Of a stretch of 64,000 nucleotides of DNA, positions 39,002 through 53,300 are shown piece by piece. Made by a program: the position numbers and the translations under genes. Within the stretch, counting starts at the first letter, position 1, and each line of letters begins with the position of its first letter. Below the pieces are notes generated by a model. It had not been told where the DNA came from and did not search any database. It worked only from the letters and a program-made list of their open reading frames with translations. Origin of the DNA: Hydractinia symbiolongicarpus (taxonomy: Eukaryota > Cnidaria > Hydrozoa > Anthoathecata > Hydractiniidae); assembly GCF_029227915.1 (NCBI RefSeq), contig NC_079887.1:25171650-25235649 (forward strand), in the 5' to 3' direction.

Positions 39002-41181
39002 CCGTTTGAGTTACAACGGTTGGGTCACATATTTGTACCAACATGTATTTAGCGATATATTTCTAATATTACTAGGTTGCATCGCTTTTAACTATGAAAC
39101 GATTGACTGTGGGACTTAATTGAACAAACTTTGGACTGCCAACGGATAAATGTGATAAAGGAGACAATTGGACTCAAAGAAATAACATTCTTCATAATTT
39201 GACATGATTGCAGAAACTCAGCGATTACACTGGGCTCTGTGGTAGCGCTTCATTTAAGAATTAAGATAAATGAGTCGTTTTTTACTGCTAAGGAAATAGC
39301 GACAGTTTCAAAAAGTACATTTCATTGACTTGCTAACAGCATCAATCGGTTTGAGTTACAACGGTTGGGTCACATATTCGTACCAACATGTATTTAGCGA
39401 TATTTTTCTGATATTACTAGGTTGTATGGCTTTTAACAGTGAAACGATTGACTTTGGGTCTTAATTGAACTGATTATGGACTGTGACCTTATAAATGTGA
39501 AAGTGAGACAATTGGACTCCAAGAAATAACATTCCTCTTAATATGAAGTGATTTCCGAAACTCAGCGATTACACTGGGCGCTGGGGTAGCGCTTCATTTA
39601 AAAATTTAGATAAATAAGTCATTTCTTACTGTGGGACCAATCCTAGCCGTTATGCCGCGCTAAAGAAATAGCGAGAGTTTCAAAAACTACACTTCTTTGA
39701 CTTTCTAACTGTGTCAATCCGTTTGAGTTACAACGGTTGGGTCACATATTCGTACCAACATATATTTAGCGAAATTTTTCTGATATTACTAGGTGGTATG
39801 GCTTTTAACAGTGAAACGATTGACTGTGGGACTTAATTGAACTGATTTTGAACTGTGACCTGATAAATGTGATAAATGAGACAATTGGACTCCAAGAAAT
39901 AGCATTCTTCTTAATTTGACGTGATTTCCGGAACTCAGCGATTACACTGGCCGCTGTCGTAGCGCTTCTTTTAAAAATTTAGATAAATAAGTCATTTTTT
40001 ACTGTGGGACCAATCCTATCCGTTATCGCGCGCTGAAGAAATAGGGATAGTTTCAAAAACGAAACTTCTTTGACTTTCTAACGGTGTCAAACCGTTTGAG
40101 TTACAACGGTTGGGTCACATATTTGTACCAACATGTATTTAGCGATATATTTCTAATATTACTAGGTTGCATCGCTTTTAACTATGAAACGATTGACTGT
40201 GGGACTTAATTGAACAAACTTTGGACTGCCAACGGATAAATGTGATAAAGGAGACAATTGGACTCAAAGAAATAACATTCTTCATAATTTGACATGATTG
40301 CAGAAACTCAGCGATTACACTGGGCTCTGTGGTAGCGCTTCATTTAAGAATTAAGATAAATGAGTCGTTTTTTACTGCTAAGGAAATAGCGACAGTTTCA
40401 AAAAGTACATTTCATTGACTTGCTAACAGCATCAATCGGTTTGAGTTACAACGGTTGGGTCACATATTCGTACCAACATGTATTTAGCGATATTTTTCTG
40501 ATATTACTAGGTTGTATGGCTTTTAACAGTGAAACGATTGACTTTGGGTCTTAATTGAACTGATTATGGACTGTGACCTTATAAATGTGAAAGTGAGACA
40601 ATTGGACTCCAAGAAATAACATTCCTCTTAATATGAAGTGATTTCCGAAACTCAGCGATTACACTGGGCGCTGGGGTAGCGCTTCATTTAAAAATTTAGA
40701 TAAATAAGTCATTTCTTACTGTGGGACCAATCCTAGCCGTTATGCCGCGCTAAAGAAATAGCGAGAGTTTCAAAAACTACACTTCTTTGACTTTCTAACT
40801 GTGTCAATCCGTTTGAGTTACAACGGTTGGGTCACATATTCGTACCAACATATATTTAGCGAAATTTTTCTGATATTACTAGGTGGTATGGCTTTTAACA
40901 GTGAAACGATTGACTGTGGGACTTAATTGAACTGATTTTGAACTGTGACCTGATAAATGTGATAAATGAGACAATTGGACTCCAAGAAATAGCATTCTTC
41001 TTAATTTGACGTGATTTCCGGAACTCAGCGATTACACTGGCCGCTGTCGTAGCGCTTCTTTTAAAAATTTAGATAAATAAGTCATTTTTTACTGTGGGAC
41101 CAATCCTATCCGTTATCGCGCGCTGAAGAAATAGGGATAGTTTCAAAAACGAAACTTCTTTGACTTTCTAACGGTGTCAAA
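39002..41181 (+). repeat. Tandem duplication (2 x 1090 bp)
   Basis: 39002-40091 and 40092-41181 match: ATTTGTACCAACATG occurs at 39031 and 40121, and GACAGTTTCAAAAAGTAC at 39301 and 40391. Each copy has a monomer that lacks about 30 bp, so TTTTTACTG runs straight into CTAAGGAAATAGCG (39288 and 40378). The same deletion is at 36479. The deletion accounts for the period being 1090 rather than 1119 bp. Confidence 0.88.
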
Positions 41182-41496
41182 CCGTTTGAGTTACAACGGT
41201 TGGGTCACATATTCGTACCAACATGTATTTAGCGATATTTTTCTGATCTTACTATGTTGTTTGGCTTTTAACAGTGAAACGATTGACTGTGGGACTTAAT
41301 TGAACTGATTATGGACTGTGACCTTATAAATGTGAAAGTGAGACAATTGGACTCCAACAAATAACATTCTTTTTAATATGAAATGATTGCCGAAACTCGC
41401 CGATTACACTGGCCGCTCTCGTAGCGCTTCTTTTAAAAATTTAGATAAATAAGTCATTTTTTACTGTGGGACCAATCCTAGCCGTTATCGCGAGCT

Positions 41497-42240
41497 GAAG
41501 AAATAGCGACAATTTCGAAAACTACATTTCATTGACTTTCTAACGGTGACAGTCCGTTTGAGTTTCAACGGTTGGGTTACATATTCGTACCAACATGTAT
41601 TTAGCGATATTTATCTGATATTACTAGGTTGCATCGCTTATAACAGTGAAACGATTGACAGTGGGACTTAATTGAACTAACTTTGGACCGTGACCTGATC
41701 AATGTGATTAATGACACAAATGAACTCCAAGAATAACATTCTTCTTAATTTGACGTGATTGCCGGAAATCAACGATTACACTGGGCGTTGTGGTAGCGCT
41801 TCATTTAAAAATTTAGATAAATGAGTCGTTCTTTATTGTGGGACCAATCCTGTCCATTATTGCACGCTGAAGAAATAGCGACAATTTCGAAAACTACATT
41901 TCATTGACTTTCTAACGGTGACAGTCCGTTTGAGTTTCAACGGTTGGGTTACATATTCGTACCAACATGTATTTAGCGATATTTATCTGATATTACTAGG
42001 TTGCATCGCTTATAACAGTGAAACGATTGACAGTGGGACTTAATTGAACTAACTTTGGACCGTGACCTGATCAATGTGATTAATGACACAAATGAACTCC
42101 AAGAATAACATTCTTCTTAATTTGACGTGATTGCCGGAAATCAACGATTACACTGGGCGTTGTGGTAGCGCTTCATTTAAAAATTTAGATAAATGAGTCG
42201 TTCTTTATTGTGGGACCAATCCTGTCCATTATTGCACGCT
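41497..42240 (+). repeat. Single-monomer tandem duplication (2 x 372 bp)
   Basis: 41497-41868 and 41869-42240 are close to identical. Both carry GACAATTTCGAAAACTAC, GGTTGGGTTACATATTC, CGCTTATAACAG and AATGAACTCCAAGAATAAC. The matching place in the downstream large copy (from about 51186) has only one such monomer, so this is a recent local gain. Confidence 0.85.
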
Positions 42241-43786
42241 GAAGAAATAGCGACAGTTTCAAAAACTACACTTCTTTGACTTTCTAACTGTGTCAATCCA
42301 TTTGAGTTACAACGGTTGGGTCACATAGTCGTACCAACATATATTTAGCGAAGTTTTTCTGATATTACTAGGTGGTATGGCTTTTAACAGTGAAACGATT
42401 GACTGTGGGACTTAATTGAACTAATTATGGACTGTGACCTTATAAATGTGAAAGTGAGACAATTGGACTCCAAGAAATAGCATTCTTTTTAATATGAAAT
42501 GATTGCCGAAACTCAGCGATTACACTGGGCGCTGTGGTAGTGCTTCATTTAAAAATTTAGATAAATAAGTCATTTCTTACTGTGGGACCAATCCTAGCCG
42601 TTTATGCGCGCTGAAGAAATAGCGACAGTTTCAAAAAGTACATTTCATTGACTTGCTAACAGTATCAATCCGTTTGAGTTACAACGGTTGGGTCACATAT
42701 TCGTACCAACATGTCTTTAGCGATATTTTTCTGATATTACTAGGTTGTATGGCTTTTAACAGTTAAACGATTGACTGTGGGACTTAATTGAACTGATTAT
42801 GGACTGTGACCTTATAAATGTGAAAGTGAGACAATTAGACTTCAAGAAATAACATTCTTCTTAATATGAAATGATTGCCGAAACTCAGCGATTACACTGG
42901 GCGCTGGGGTAGCGCTTCATTTAAAAATTTAGATAAATAAGTCATTTCCTACTGTGGGACCAATCCTAGCCGTTACGCCGCGCTAAAGAAATAGAGACAG
43001 TTTCAAAAAGTACATTTCATTGACTTTCTAACAGTATCAATCCGTTTGAGTTACAACGGTTGAGGCACAAATTCTGACCAACATGTATTTCGTGATATCT
43101 TTCCGTTATTACTAGGTTGTATCGCTTTTAACAGTGAAACGATTGACCGTGGGACTTAAATGAACTGATTTTGAACTGTGACCTGATAAATGTGATAAAT
43201 GAGACAATTGGACTCCAAGAAATAGCATTCTTCTTAATTTGACGTGATTGCCGGAACTCAGCGATTACACTGGGCGCTGTCGTAGCGCTTCATTAAAAAA
43301 TTTAGATAAATAAGTCATTTTTTACTTTGGGACCAATCCTATCCGTTATCGCGCGCTGAAGAAATAGGGATAGTTTCAAAAACTACATTTCATTGACTTT
43401 CTAACGGTGTCACTCCGTTTGAGTTACAACGGTTGGGTCACATATTCGTATTAACATGTATTTAGCGATATTTTTCTAATATTACTAGGTTGCATCGCTT
43501 TTAACTATGAAACGATTGACTGTGGGACTTAATTGAACTAACTTTGGACTTTTACCTTATAAATGTAATAAAGGAGACAATTGGACTCCAAGAAATAACA
43601 TTCTTCTTAATTTGACATGAATGCCGAAACTCAGCGATTAGACTGGGCTCTGTGGTAGCGCTTCATTTAAGAATTAAGATAAAAAAAGTCATTTTTTTAT
43701 TGTGGGACCAATCCTAGACGTGATCGCGCGCTGATTAAATAGCAATAGTTTCAAAAACTACATTTCATAGACTTTCTGAAAGTATC

Positions 43787-44532
43787 AATCCATTTGAGTT
43801 ACAACAGTTGAGTCACATATTCGTACCAACATGTATTTGGCGATATTTTTCTGATATTACTAGGTTGCATCACTTTTAATTATGAAACGATTGACTATGG
43901 GACTTATTTGAACTAACTTTGGACTGTGACCTGGTAAATGTGATAAAGGTGAAAATTGGACTCCAAGAAATAACATTCTTGTTAATTTGACATGATTGCA
44001 GAAACTCAGCGATTACACTGGGCTCTGTGGTAGCGCTTCATTTAAGAATTAAGATAAAAAAGTCATTTTTTATTGTGGGACCAATCCTAGCCGTTATCGC
44101 GCGCTAAAGAAACAGCGACAGTTTCAAGAACTACATTTCATTGACTTTCCAACGGTGTCAGTCCATTTGAGTTACAACAGTTGAGTCACATATTCGTACC
44201 AACATGTATTTGGCGATATTTTTCTGATATTACTAGGTTGCATCACTTTTAATTATGAAACGATTGACTATGGGACTTATTTGAACTAACTTTGGACTGT
44301 GACCTGGTAAATGTGATAAAGGTGAAAATTGGACTCCAAGAAATAACATTCTTGTTAATTTGACATGATTGCAGAAACTCAGCGATTACACTGGGCTCTG
44401 TGGTAGCGCTTCATTTAAGAATTAAGATAAAAAAGTCATTTTTTATTGTGGGACCAATCCTAGCCGTTATCGCGCGCTAAAGAAACAGCGACAGTTTCAA
44501 GAACTACATTTCATTGACTTTCCAACGGTGTC
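43787..44532 (+). repeat. Single-monomer tandem duplication (2 x 373 bp)
   Basis: ACAACAGTTGAGTCACATA occurs at 43801 and 44174 with the same surrounding variants: TTTGGCGATATT, GCATCACTTTTAATTATG and GACCTGGTAAATG. The downstream large copy has a single unit here (near 54970-55340), so this is another local gain in copy 1. Confidence 0.82.
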
Positions 44533-44599
44533 AGTCCATTTGAGTTACAACGGTTGTGTCACATATTCGTACCAACATGTATTTAGCGATATTTTTCTA

Positions 44600-46960
44600 A
44601 TATTACTAGGTTGCATCGCTTTTAACTATGAAACGATTGACTGTGGGACTTAATTGAACTAACTTTGGACTGTCACCGTATAAATGTGGTAAAAGAGACA
44701 ATTGGACACCAAGAAATAACATTTTTCTTAATTTGACTTGATTGCCGAAACTCAGCGATTACACTGGGCTCTGTGGTAGCGCTTCATTTAAGAATTAAGT
44801 TAAAAAAAGTCATTTTTTTATTGTGGGACCAATCCTAGACGTTATCTCGCGCTGAAGAAATAGCAATAGTTTCAAAAACTACATTTCATAGACTTTCTAA
44901 AAGTATCAATCCGTTTGAGTTACAACAGTTGAGTCACATATTCGTACCAACATGTATTTGGCGATATTTTTCTGATATTACTAGGTTGTATGGTATTTAA
45001 CAGTTAAACGATTGACTGTGGGACTTAATTGAACTGATTATGGACTGTGACCTGATAAATGTGACAAATGAGACAATTGGACTCCAAGAAATAGCATTCT
45101 TCTTAATATGAAATGATTGCCGAAACTCAGCGATTACACTGGGCGCTGGGGTAGCGCTTCATTTAAAAATTTGGATAAATAAGTCATTTCTTACTGTTGG
45201 ACCAATCCTAGCCATTTGTGCGCGCTGAAGAAATAGCGACAGTTTCAAAAAGTACATTTCATTGACTTGCTAACAGCATCAATCGGTTTGAGTTACAACG
45301 GTTGGGTCACATATTCGTACCAACATGTATTTAGCGATATTTTTCTGATATTACTAGGTTGTATGGTATTTAACAGTTAAACGATTGACTGTGGGACTTA
45401 ATTGAACTGATTATGGACTGTGACCTTATAAATGTGAAAGTGAGACAATTGGACTCCAAGAAATAACATTCTTTTTAATATGAAATGATTGCCGAAACTC
45501 GCCGATTACACTGGGCGCTGTCGTAGCGCTTCATTTAAAAATTTAGATAAAGAAGTCATTTCTTACTGTGGGACCAATCCTAGCCGTTATCGCGAGCTGA
45601 AGAAATAGCGACAATTTCAAAAACTACATTTCATTGACTTTCTAACGGTGACAGTCCGTTTGAGTTTCAACGGTTGGGTCACATATTCGTACCAACATGT
45701 ATTTAGCGATATTTATCTGATATTACTAGGTTGCATCGCTTATAACAGTGAAACGATTGACTGTGGGACTTAATTGAACTGATTATGGAGTATGACCTTA
45801 TAAATGTGAAAGTGAGACAATTGGACTCCAAGAAATAGCATTCTTTTTAATATGAAATGATTGCCAAAACTCAGCGATTACACTGGGCGCTGTGGTAGCG
45901 TTTCAATTAAAAATTAAAATAAAAAAGTAATTTTTTACTGTGGGACCAATCCTAGCAGTTATCCCGCTCTGAATAAATAGAGACAGTTTCAAAAAGTACA
46001 TTTCATTGACTTGCTAAAGGCATCAATCCGTTTGAGTTACAACGGTTCAGGCACATATTCATACCAACATGTATTTAGCGATATTTTTCTGATGTTACTA
46101 GGTTGTATTGCTTTTAACAGTGAAACGATTGACTGTGGGACTTAATTGAACTAACTTTGGACTGTCACCGTATAAATGTGGTAAAAGAGACAATTGGACA
46201 CCAAGAAATAACAGTTTTCTTAATTTGACTTGATTGCCGAAACTCAGCGATTACACTGGGCTCTGTGGTAGCGCTTCATTTAAGAATTAAGTTAAAAAAA
46301 GTCATTTTTTTATTGTGGGACCAATCCTAGACGTTATCTCGCGCTGAAGAAATAGCAATAGTTTCAAAAACTACATTTCATAGACTTTCTAAAAGTATCA
46401 ATCCGTTTGAGTTACAACAGTTGAGTCACATATTCGTACCAACATGTATTTGGCGATATTTTTCTGATATTACTAGGTTGTATGGTATTTAACAGTTAAA
46501 CGATTGACTGTGGGACTTAATTGAACTGATTATGGACTGTGACCTTATAAATGTGAAAGTGAGAAAATTGGACTCCAAGAAATAACATTCTTCTTAATAT
46601 GAAATGATTGCCGAAACTCAGCGATTACACTGGGCGCTGGGGTAGCGCTTCATTTAAAAATTTGGATAAATAAGTCATTTCTTACTGTTGGACCAATCCT
46701 AGCCATTTGTGCGCGCTGAAGAAATAGCGACAGTTTCAAAAAGTACATTTCATTGACTTGCTCACAGCATCAATCGGTTTGAGTTACAACGGTTGGGTCA
46801 CATATTCGTACCAACATGTATTTAGCGATATTTTTCTGATATTACTAGGTTGTATGGTATTTAACAGTTAAACGATTGACTGTGGGACTTAATTGAACTG
46901 ATTATGGACTGTGACCTTATAAATGTGAAAGTGAGAAAATTGGACTCCAAGAAATAACAT
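44600..46960 (+). repeat. 4-monomer repeat (period 1492 bp)
   Basis: The segment from about 44600 to 45470 recurs at 46092-46960. GTCACCGTATAAATGTGG is at 44672 and 46164, and GTATGGTATTTAACAGTTAAA follows in both. Intermediate monomers at 45470-46090 reappear further right (AGATAAAGAAGTC at 45545 and 47781, offset 2236), so blocks of different age interleave. I see no gene. Confidence 0.78.
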
Positions 46961-48799
46961 TCTTCTTAATATGAAATGATTGCCGAAACTCAGCGATTAC
47001 ACTGGGCGCTGGGGTAGCGCTTCATTTAAAAATTTGGATAAATAAGTCATTTCTTACTGTGGGACCAATCCTAGCCGTTATGCCGCTCTAAAGAAATAGA
47101 GACAGTTTCAAAAAGTACATTTCATTGACTTTCTAACAGTATCAATCCGTTTGAGTTACAACGGTTGAGGCACAAATTCTGACCAACATGTATTTCGTGA
47201 TATCTTTCCGTTATTACTAGGTTGTATCGCTTTTAACAGTGAAACGATTGACCGTGGGACTTAATTGAACTGATTTTGAACTGTGACCTGATAAATGTGA
47301 CAAATGAGACAATTGGACTCCAAGAAATAGCATTCTTCTTAATTTGACGTGATTTCCGGAACTCAGCGATTACACTGGGCGCTGTCGTAGTGCTTCATTT
47401 AAAAATTTAGATAAATAAGTCATTTTTTACTGTGGGACCAATCCTATCCGTTATCGCACACTGAAGAAATAGGGATAGTTTCAAAAACGAAACTTCTTTG
47501 ACTTTCTAACGGTGTCAATCCGTTTGAGTTACAACGGTTGGGTCACATATTCGTACCAATATGTATTTAGCGATATTTTTCTGATATTACTAGGTTGTAT
47601 GGCTTTTAACAGTGAAACGATTGACTGTGGGACTTAATTGAACTGATTATGGACTGTGACCTTATAAATGTGAAAGTGAGACAATTGGACTCCAAGAAAT
47701 AACATTCTTTTTAATATGAAATGATTGCCGAAACTCGCCGATTACACTGGGCGCTGTCGTAGCGCTTCATTTAAAAATTTAGATAAAGAAGTCATTTCTT
47801 ACTGTGGGACCAATCCTAGCCGTTATCGCGAGCTGAAGAAATAGCGACAATTTCAAAAACTACATTTCATTGACTTTCTAACGGTGACAGTCCGTTTGAG
47901 TTTCAACGGTTGGGTCACATATTCGTACCAACATGTATTTAGCGATATTTATCTGATATTACTAGGTTGCATCGCTTATAACAGTGAAACGATTGACAGT
48001 GGGACTTAATTGAACTAACTTTGGACTGTGACCTGATCAATGTGATAAATGACACAAATGAACTCCAAGAATAACATTCTTCTTAATTTGACGTGATTGC
48101 CGGAAATCAACGATTACACTGGGCGTTGTGGTAGCGCTTCATTTAAAAATTTAGATAAATGAGTCGTTTTTTATTGTGGGACCAATCCTGTCCATTATTG
48201 CACGCTGAAGAAATAGCGACAGTTTCAAAAACTACACTTCTTTGACTTTCTAACTGTGTCAATCCGTTTGAGTTACAACGGTTGGGTCACATATTCGTAC
48301 CAACATGTATTTAGCGAAATTTTTCTGATATTACTAGGTGGTATGGCTTTTAACAGTGAAACGATTGACTGTGGGACTTAATTGAACTGATTATGGAGTG
48401 TGACCTTATAAATGTGAAAGTGAGACAATTGGACTCCAAGAAATAGCATTCTTTTTAATATGAAATGATTGCCAAAACTCAGCGATTACACTGGGCGCTG
48501 TGGTAGCGTTTCAATTAAAAATTAAAATAAAAAAGTAATTTTTTACTGTGGGACCAATCCTAGCAGTTATCCCGCTCTGAATAAATAGAGACAGTTTCAA
48601 AAAGTACATTTCATTGACTTGCTAAAGGCATCAATCCGTTTGAGTTACAACGGTTCAGGCACATATTCATACCAACATGTATTTAGCAATATTTTTCTGA
48701 TGTTACTAGGTTGTATTGCTTTTAACAGTGAAACGATTGACCGTGGGTCTTAATTGAACTGATTATGGACTGTGACCTTATAAATGTGATAAATGAGAC
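46961..48799 (+). repeat. Satellite monomers shared with 45.4-46.1 kb
   Basis: About five monomers. 47700-47990 matches 45464-45755 at an offset of 2236 bp, and 48388-48720 matches 45780-46110 at 2608 bp. The step of one monomer means the left copy has lost the unit that carries AACTCCAAGAATAACATTC. There is no gene or mobile element. Confidence 0.75.
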
Positions 48800-50300
48800 A
48801 ATTGGACTCCAAGAAATAGCATTCTTCTTAATTTGACGTGATTTCCGGAACTCAGCGATTACACTGGGCGCTGTCGTAGCGCTTCTTTTAAAAATTTAGA
48901 TAAATAAGTCATTTTTTACTGTGGGACCAATCCTATCCGTTATCGCGCGCTGAAGAAATAGGGATAGTTTCAAAAACGAAACTTCTTTGACTTTCTAACG
49001 GTGTCAATCCGTTTGAGTTACAACGGTTGGGTCACATATTCGTACCAACATGTATTTAGCGATATTTTTCTGATATTACTAGGTTGTATGGCTTTTAACA
49101 GTGAAACGATTGACTGTGGGACTTAATTGAACTGATTATGGACTGTGACCTTATAAATGTGAAAGTGAGACAATTGGACTCCAACAAATAACATTCTTTT
49201 TAATATGAAATGATTGCCGAAACTCGCCGATTACACTGGGCGCTGTCGTAGCGCTTCATTTAAAAATTTACATAAATAAGTCATTTCTTACTGTGGGACC
49301 AATCCTAGCCGTTTATGCGCGCTGAAGAAATAGCGACAGTTTCAAAAAGTACATTTCATTGACTTGCTAACAGCATCAATCGGTTTGAGTTACAACGGTT
49401 GGGTCACATATTCGTACCAACATGTATTTAGCGATATTTTTCTGATATTACTAGGTTGTATGGCTTTTAACAGTGAAACGATTGACTTTGGGTCTTAATT
49501 GAACTGATTATGGACTGTGACCTTATAAATGTGAAAGTGAGACAATTGGACTCCAAGAAATAGCATTCTTCTTAATTTGACGTGATTTCCGGAACTCAGC
49601 GATTACACTGGGCGCTGTCGTAGCGCTTCTTTTAAAAATTTAGATAAATAAGTCATTTTTTACTGTGGGACCAATCCTATCCGTTATCGCGCGCTGAAGA
49701 AATAGGGATAGTTTCAAAAACGAAACTTCTTTGACTTTCTAACGGTGTCAATCCGTTTGAGTTACAACGGTTGGGTCACATATTCGTACCAACATGTATT
49801 TAGCGATATTTTTCTGATATTACTAGGTTGTATGGCTTTTAACAGTGAAACGATTGACTGTGGGACTTAATTGAACTGATTATGGACTGTGACCTTATAA
49901 ATGTGAAAGTGAGACAATTGGACTCCAACAAATAACATTCTTTTTAATATGAAATGATTGCCGAAACTCGCCGATTACACTGGGCGCTGTCGTAGCGCTT
50001 CATTTAAAAAATTTACATAAATAAGTCATTTCTTACTGTGGGACCAATCCTAGCCGTTTATGCGCGCTGAAGAAATAGCGACAGTTTCAAAAAGTACATT
50101 TCATTGACTTGCTAACAGCATCAATCGGTTTGAGTTACAACGGTTGGGTCACATATTCGTACCAACATGTATTTAGCGATATTTTTCTGATATTACTAGG
50201 TTGTATGGCTTTTAACAGTGAAACGATTGACTTTGGGTCTTAATTGAACTGATTATGGACTGTGACCTTATAAATGTGAAAGTGAGACAATTGGACTCCA
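48800..50300 (+). repeat. 2-monomer tandem duplication (2 x about 744 bp)
   Basis: The segment with GTGATTTCCGGAACTCAG starts at 48838 and 49582. The next monomer, with CTCCAACAAATAACATTC, TTTACATAAATAAG and CATCAATCGGTTTGAG, is also repeated. The second copy has one extra A in an A-tract near 50009. The right edge merges into the large duplication that starts near 50072. Confidence 0.82.
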
Positions 50301-53300
50301 AGAAATAACATTCTTCTTAATATGAAGTGATTTCCGAAACTCAGCGATTACACTGGGCGCTGGGGTAGCGCTTCATTTAAAAATTTAGATAAATAAGTCA
50401 TTTCTTACTGTGGGACCAATCCTAGCCGTTATGCCGCGCTAAAGAAATAGCGAGAGTTTCAAAAACTACACTTCTTTGACTTTCTAACTGTGTCAATCCG
50501 TTTGAGTTACAACGGTTGGGTCACATATTCGTACCAACATATATTTAGCGAAATTTTTCTGATATTACTAGGTGGTATGGCTTTTAACAGTGAAACGATT
50601 GACTGTGGGACTTAATTGAACTGATTTTGAACTGTGACCTGATAAATGTGATAAATGAGACAATTGCACTCCAAGAAATAGCATTCTTCTTAATTTGACG
50701 TGATTTCCGGAACTCAGCGATTACACTGGCCGCTGTCGTAGCGCTTCTTTTAAAAATTTAGATAAATAAGTCATTTTTTACTGTGGGACCAATCCTATCC
50801 GTTATCGCGCGCTGAAGAAATAGGGATAGTTTCAAAAACGAAACTTCTTTGACTTTCTAACGGTGTCAAACCGTTTGAGTTACAACGGTTGGGTCACATA
50901 TTCGTACCAACATGTATTTAGCGATATTTTTCTGATCTTACTATGTTGTTTGGCTTTTAATAGTGAAACGATTGACTGTGGGACTTAATTGAACTGATTA
51001 TGGACTGTGACCTTATAAATGTGAAAGTGAGACAATTGGACTCCAACAAATAACATTCTTTTTAATATGAAATGATTGCCGAAACTCGCCGATTACACTG
51101 GCCGCTCTCGTAGCGCTTCTTTTAAAAATTTAGATAAATAAGTCATTTTTTACTGTGGGACCAATCCTAGCCGTTATCGCGAGCTGAAGAAATAGCGACA
51201 ATTTCAAAAACTACATTTCATTGACTTTCTAACGGTGACAGTCCGTTTGAGTTTCAACGGTTGGGTTACATATTCGTACCAACATGTATTTAGCGATATT
51301 TATCTGATATTACTAGGTTGCATCGCTTATAACAGTGAAACGATTGACAGTGGGACTTAATTGAACTAACTTTGGACCGTGACCTGATCAATGTGATTAA
51401 TGACACAAATGAACTCCAAGAATAACATTCTTCTTAATTTGACGTGATTGCCGGAAATCAACGATTACACTGGGCGTTGTGGTAGCGCTTCATTTAAAAA
51501 TTTAGATAAATGAGTCGTTCTTTATTGTGGGACCAATCCTGTCCATTATTGCACGCTGAAGAAATAGCGACAGTTTCAAAAACTACACTTCTTTGACTTT
51601 CTAACTGTGTCAATCCATTTGAGTTACAACGGTTGGGTCACATAGTCGTACCAACATATATTTAGCGAAGTTTTTCTGATATTACTAGGTGGTATGGCTT
51701 TTAACAGTGAAACGATTGACTGTGGGACTTAATTGAACTAATTATGGACTGTGACCTTATAAATGTGAAATTGAGACAATTGGACTCCAAGAAATAGCAT
51801 TCTTTTTAATATGAAATGATTGCCGAAACTCAGCGATTACACTGGGCGCTGTGGTAGTGCTTCATTTAAAAATTTAGATAAATAAGTCATTTCTTACTGT
51901 GGGACCAATCCTAGCCGTTTATGCGCGCTGAAGAAATAGCGACAGTTTCAAAAAGTACATTTCATTGACTTGCTAACAGTATCAATCCGTTTGAGTTACA
52001 ACGGTTGGGTCACATATTCGTACCAACATGTCTTTAGCGATATTTTTCTGATATTACTAGGTTGTATGGCTTTTAACAGTTAAACGATTGACTGTGGGAC
52101 TTAATTGAACTGATTATGGACTGTGACCTTATAAATGTGAAAGTGAGACAATTAGACTTCAAGAAATAACATTCTTCTTAATATGAAATGATTGCCGAAA
52201 CTCAGCGATTACACTGGGCGCTGGGGTAGCGCTTCATTTAAAAATTTAGATAAATAAGTCATTTCCTACTGTGGGACCAATCCTAGCCGTTACGCCGCGC
52301 TAAAGAAATAGAGACAGTTTCAAAAAGTACATTTCATTGACTTTCTAACAGTATCAATCCGTTTGAGTTACAACGGTTGAGGCACAAATTCTGACCAACA
52401 TGTATTTCGTGATATCTTTCCGTTATTACTAGGTTGTATCATTTTTAACAGTGAAACGATTGACCGTGGGACTTAAATGAACTGATTTTGAACTGTGACC
52501 TGATAAATGTGATAAATGAGACAATTGGACTCCAAGAAATAGCATTCTTCTTAATTTGACGTGATTGCCGGAACTCAGCGATTACACTGGGCGCTGTCGT
52601 AGCGCTTCATTAAAAAATTTAGATAAATAAGTCATTTTTTACTTTGGGACCAATCCTATCCGTTATCGCGCGCTGAAGAAATAGGGATAGTTTCAAAAAC
52701 TACATTTCATTGACTTTCTAACGGTGTCAATCCATTTGAGTTACAACGGTTGGGTCACATAGTCGTACCAACATATATTTAGCGAAGTTTTTCTGATATT
52801 ACTAGGTGGTATGGCTTTTAACAGTGAAACGATTGACTGTGGGACTTAATTGAACTAATTATGGACTGTGACCTTATAAATGTGAAAGTGAGACAATTGG
52901 ACTCCAACAAATAACATTCTTTTTAATATGAAATGATTGCCGAAACTCGCCGATTACACTGGCCGCTCTCGTAGCACTTCTTTTAAAAATTTAGATAAAT
53001 AAGTCATTTTTTACTGTGGGACCAATCCTAGCCGTTATCGCGAGCTGAAGAAATAGCGACAATTTCAAAAACTACATTTCATTGACTTTCTAACGGTGAC
53101 AGTCCGTTTGAGTTTCAACGGTTGGGTTACATATTCGTACCAACATGTATTTAGCGATATTTATCTGATATTACTAGGTTGCATCGCTTATAACAGTGAA
53201 ACGATTGACAGTGGGACTTAATTGAACTAACTTTGGACCGTGACCTGATCAATGTGATTAATGACACAAATGAACTCCAAGAATAACATTCTTCTTAATT

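Larger units (their letters stand above)
40383..44925 (+). repeat. Large segmental duplication, copy 1 (about 4.5 kb)
   Basis: The order of private variants here is repeated at 50072-55731. TGATCTTACTATGTTGTTTGG lies near 41244 and again near 50933 (offset 9689). CATAGTCGTACCAAC is at 42324 and 51641 (offset 9317), CACTCCGTTTGAG at 43411 and 54589 (offset 11178), and GGTTGTGTCACATATTC near 44554 and 55360 (offset 10806). The offset steps are multiples of one monomer and come from local gains in either copy. This copy has one extra monomer at 41497-42240 and another at 43787-44532. Confidence 0.85.
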
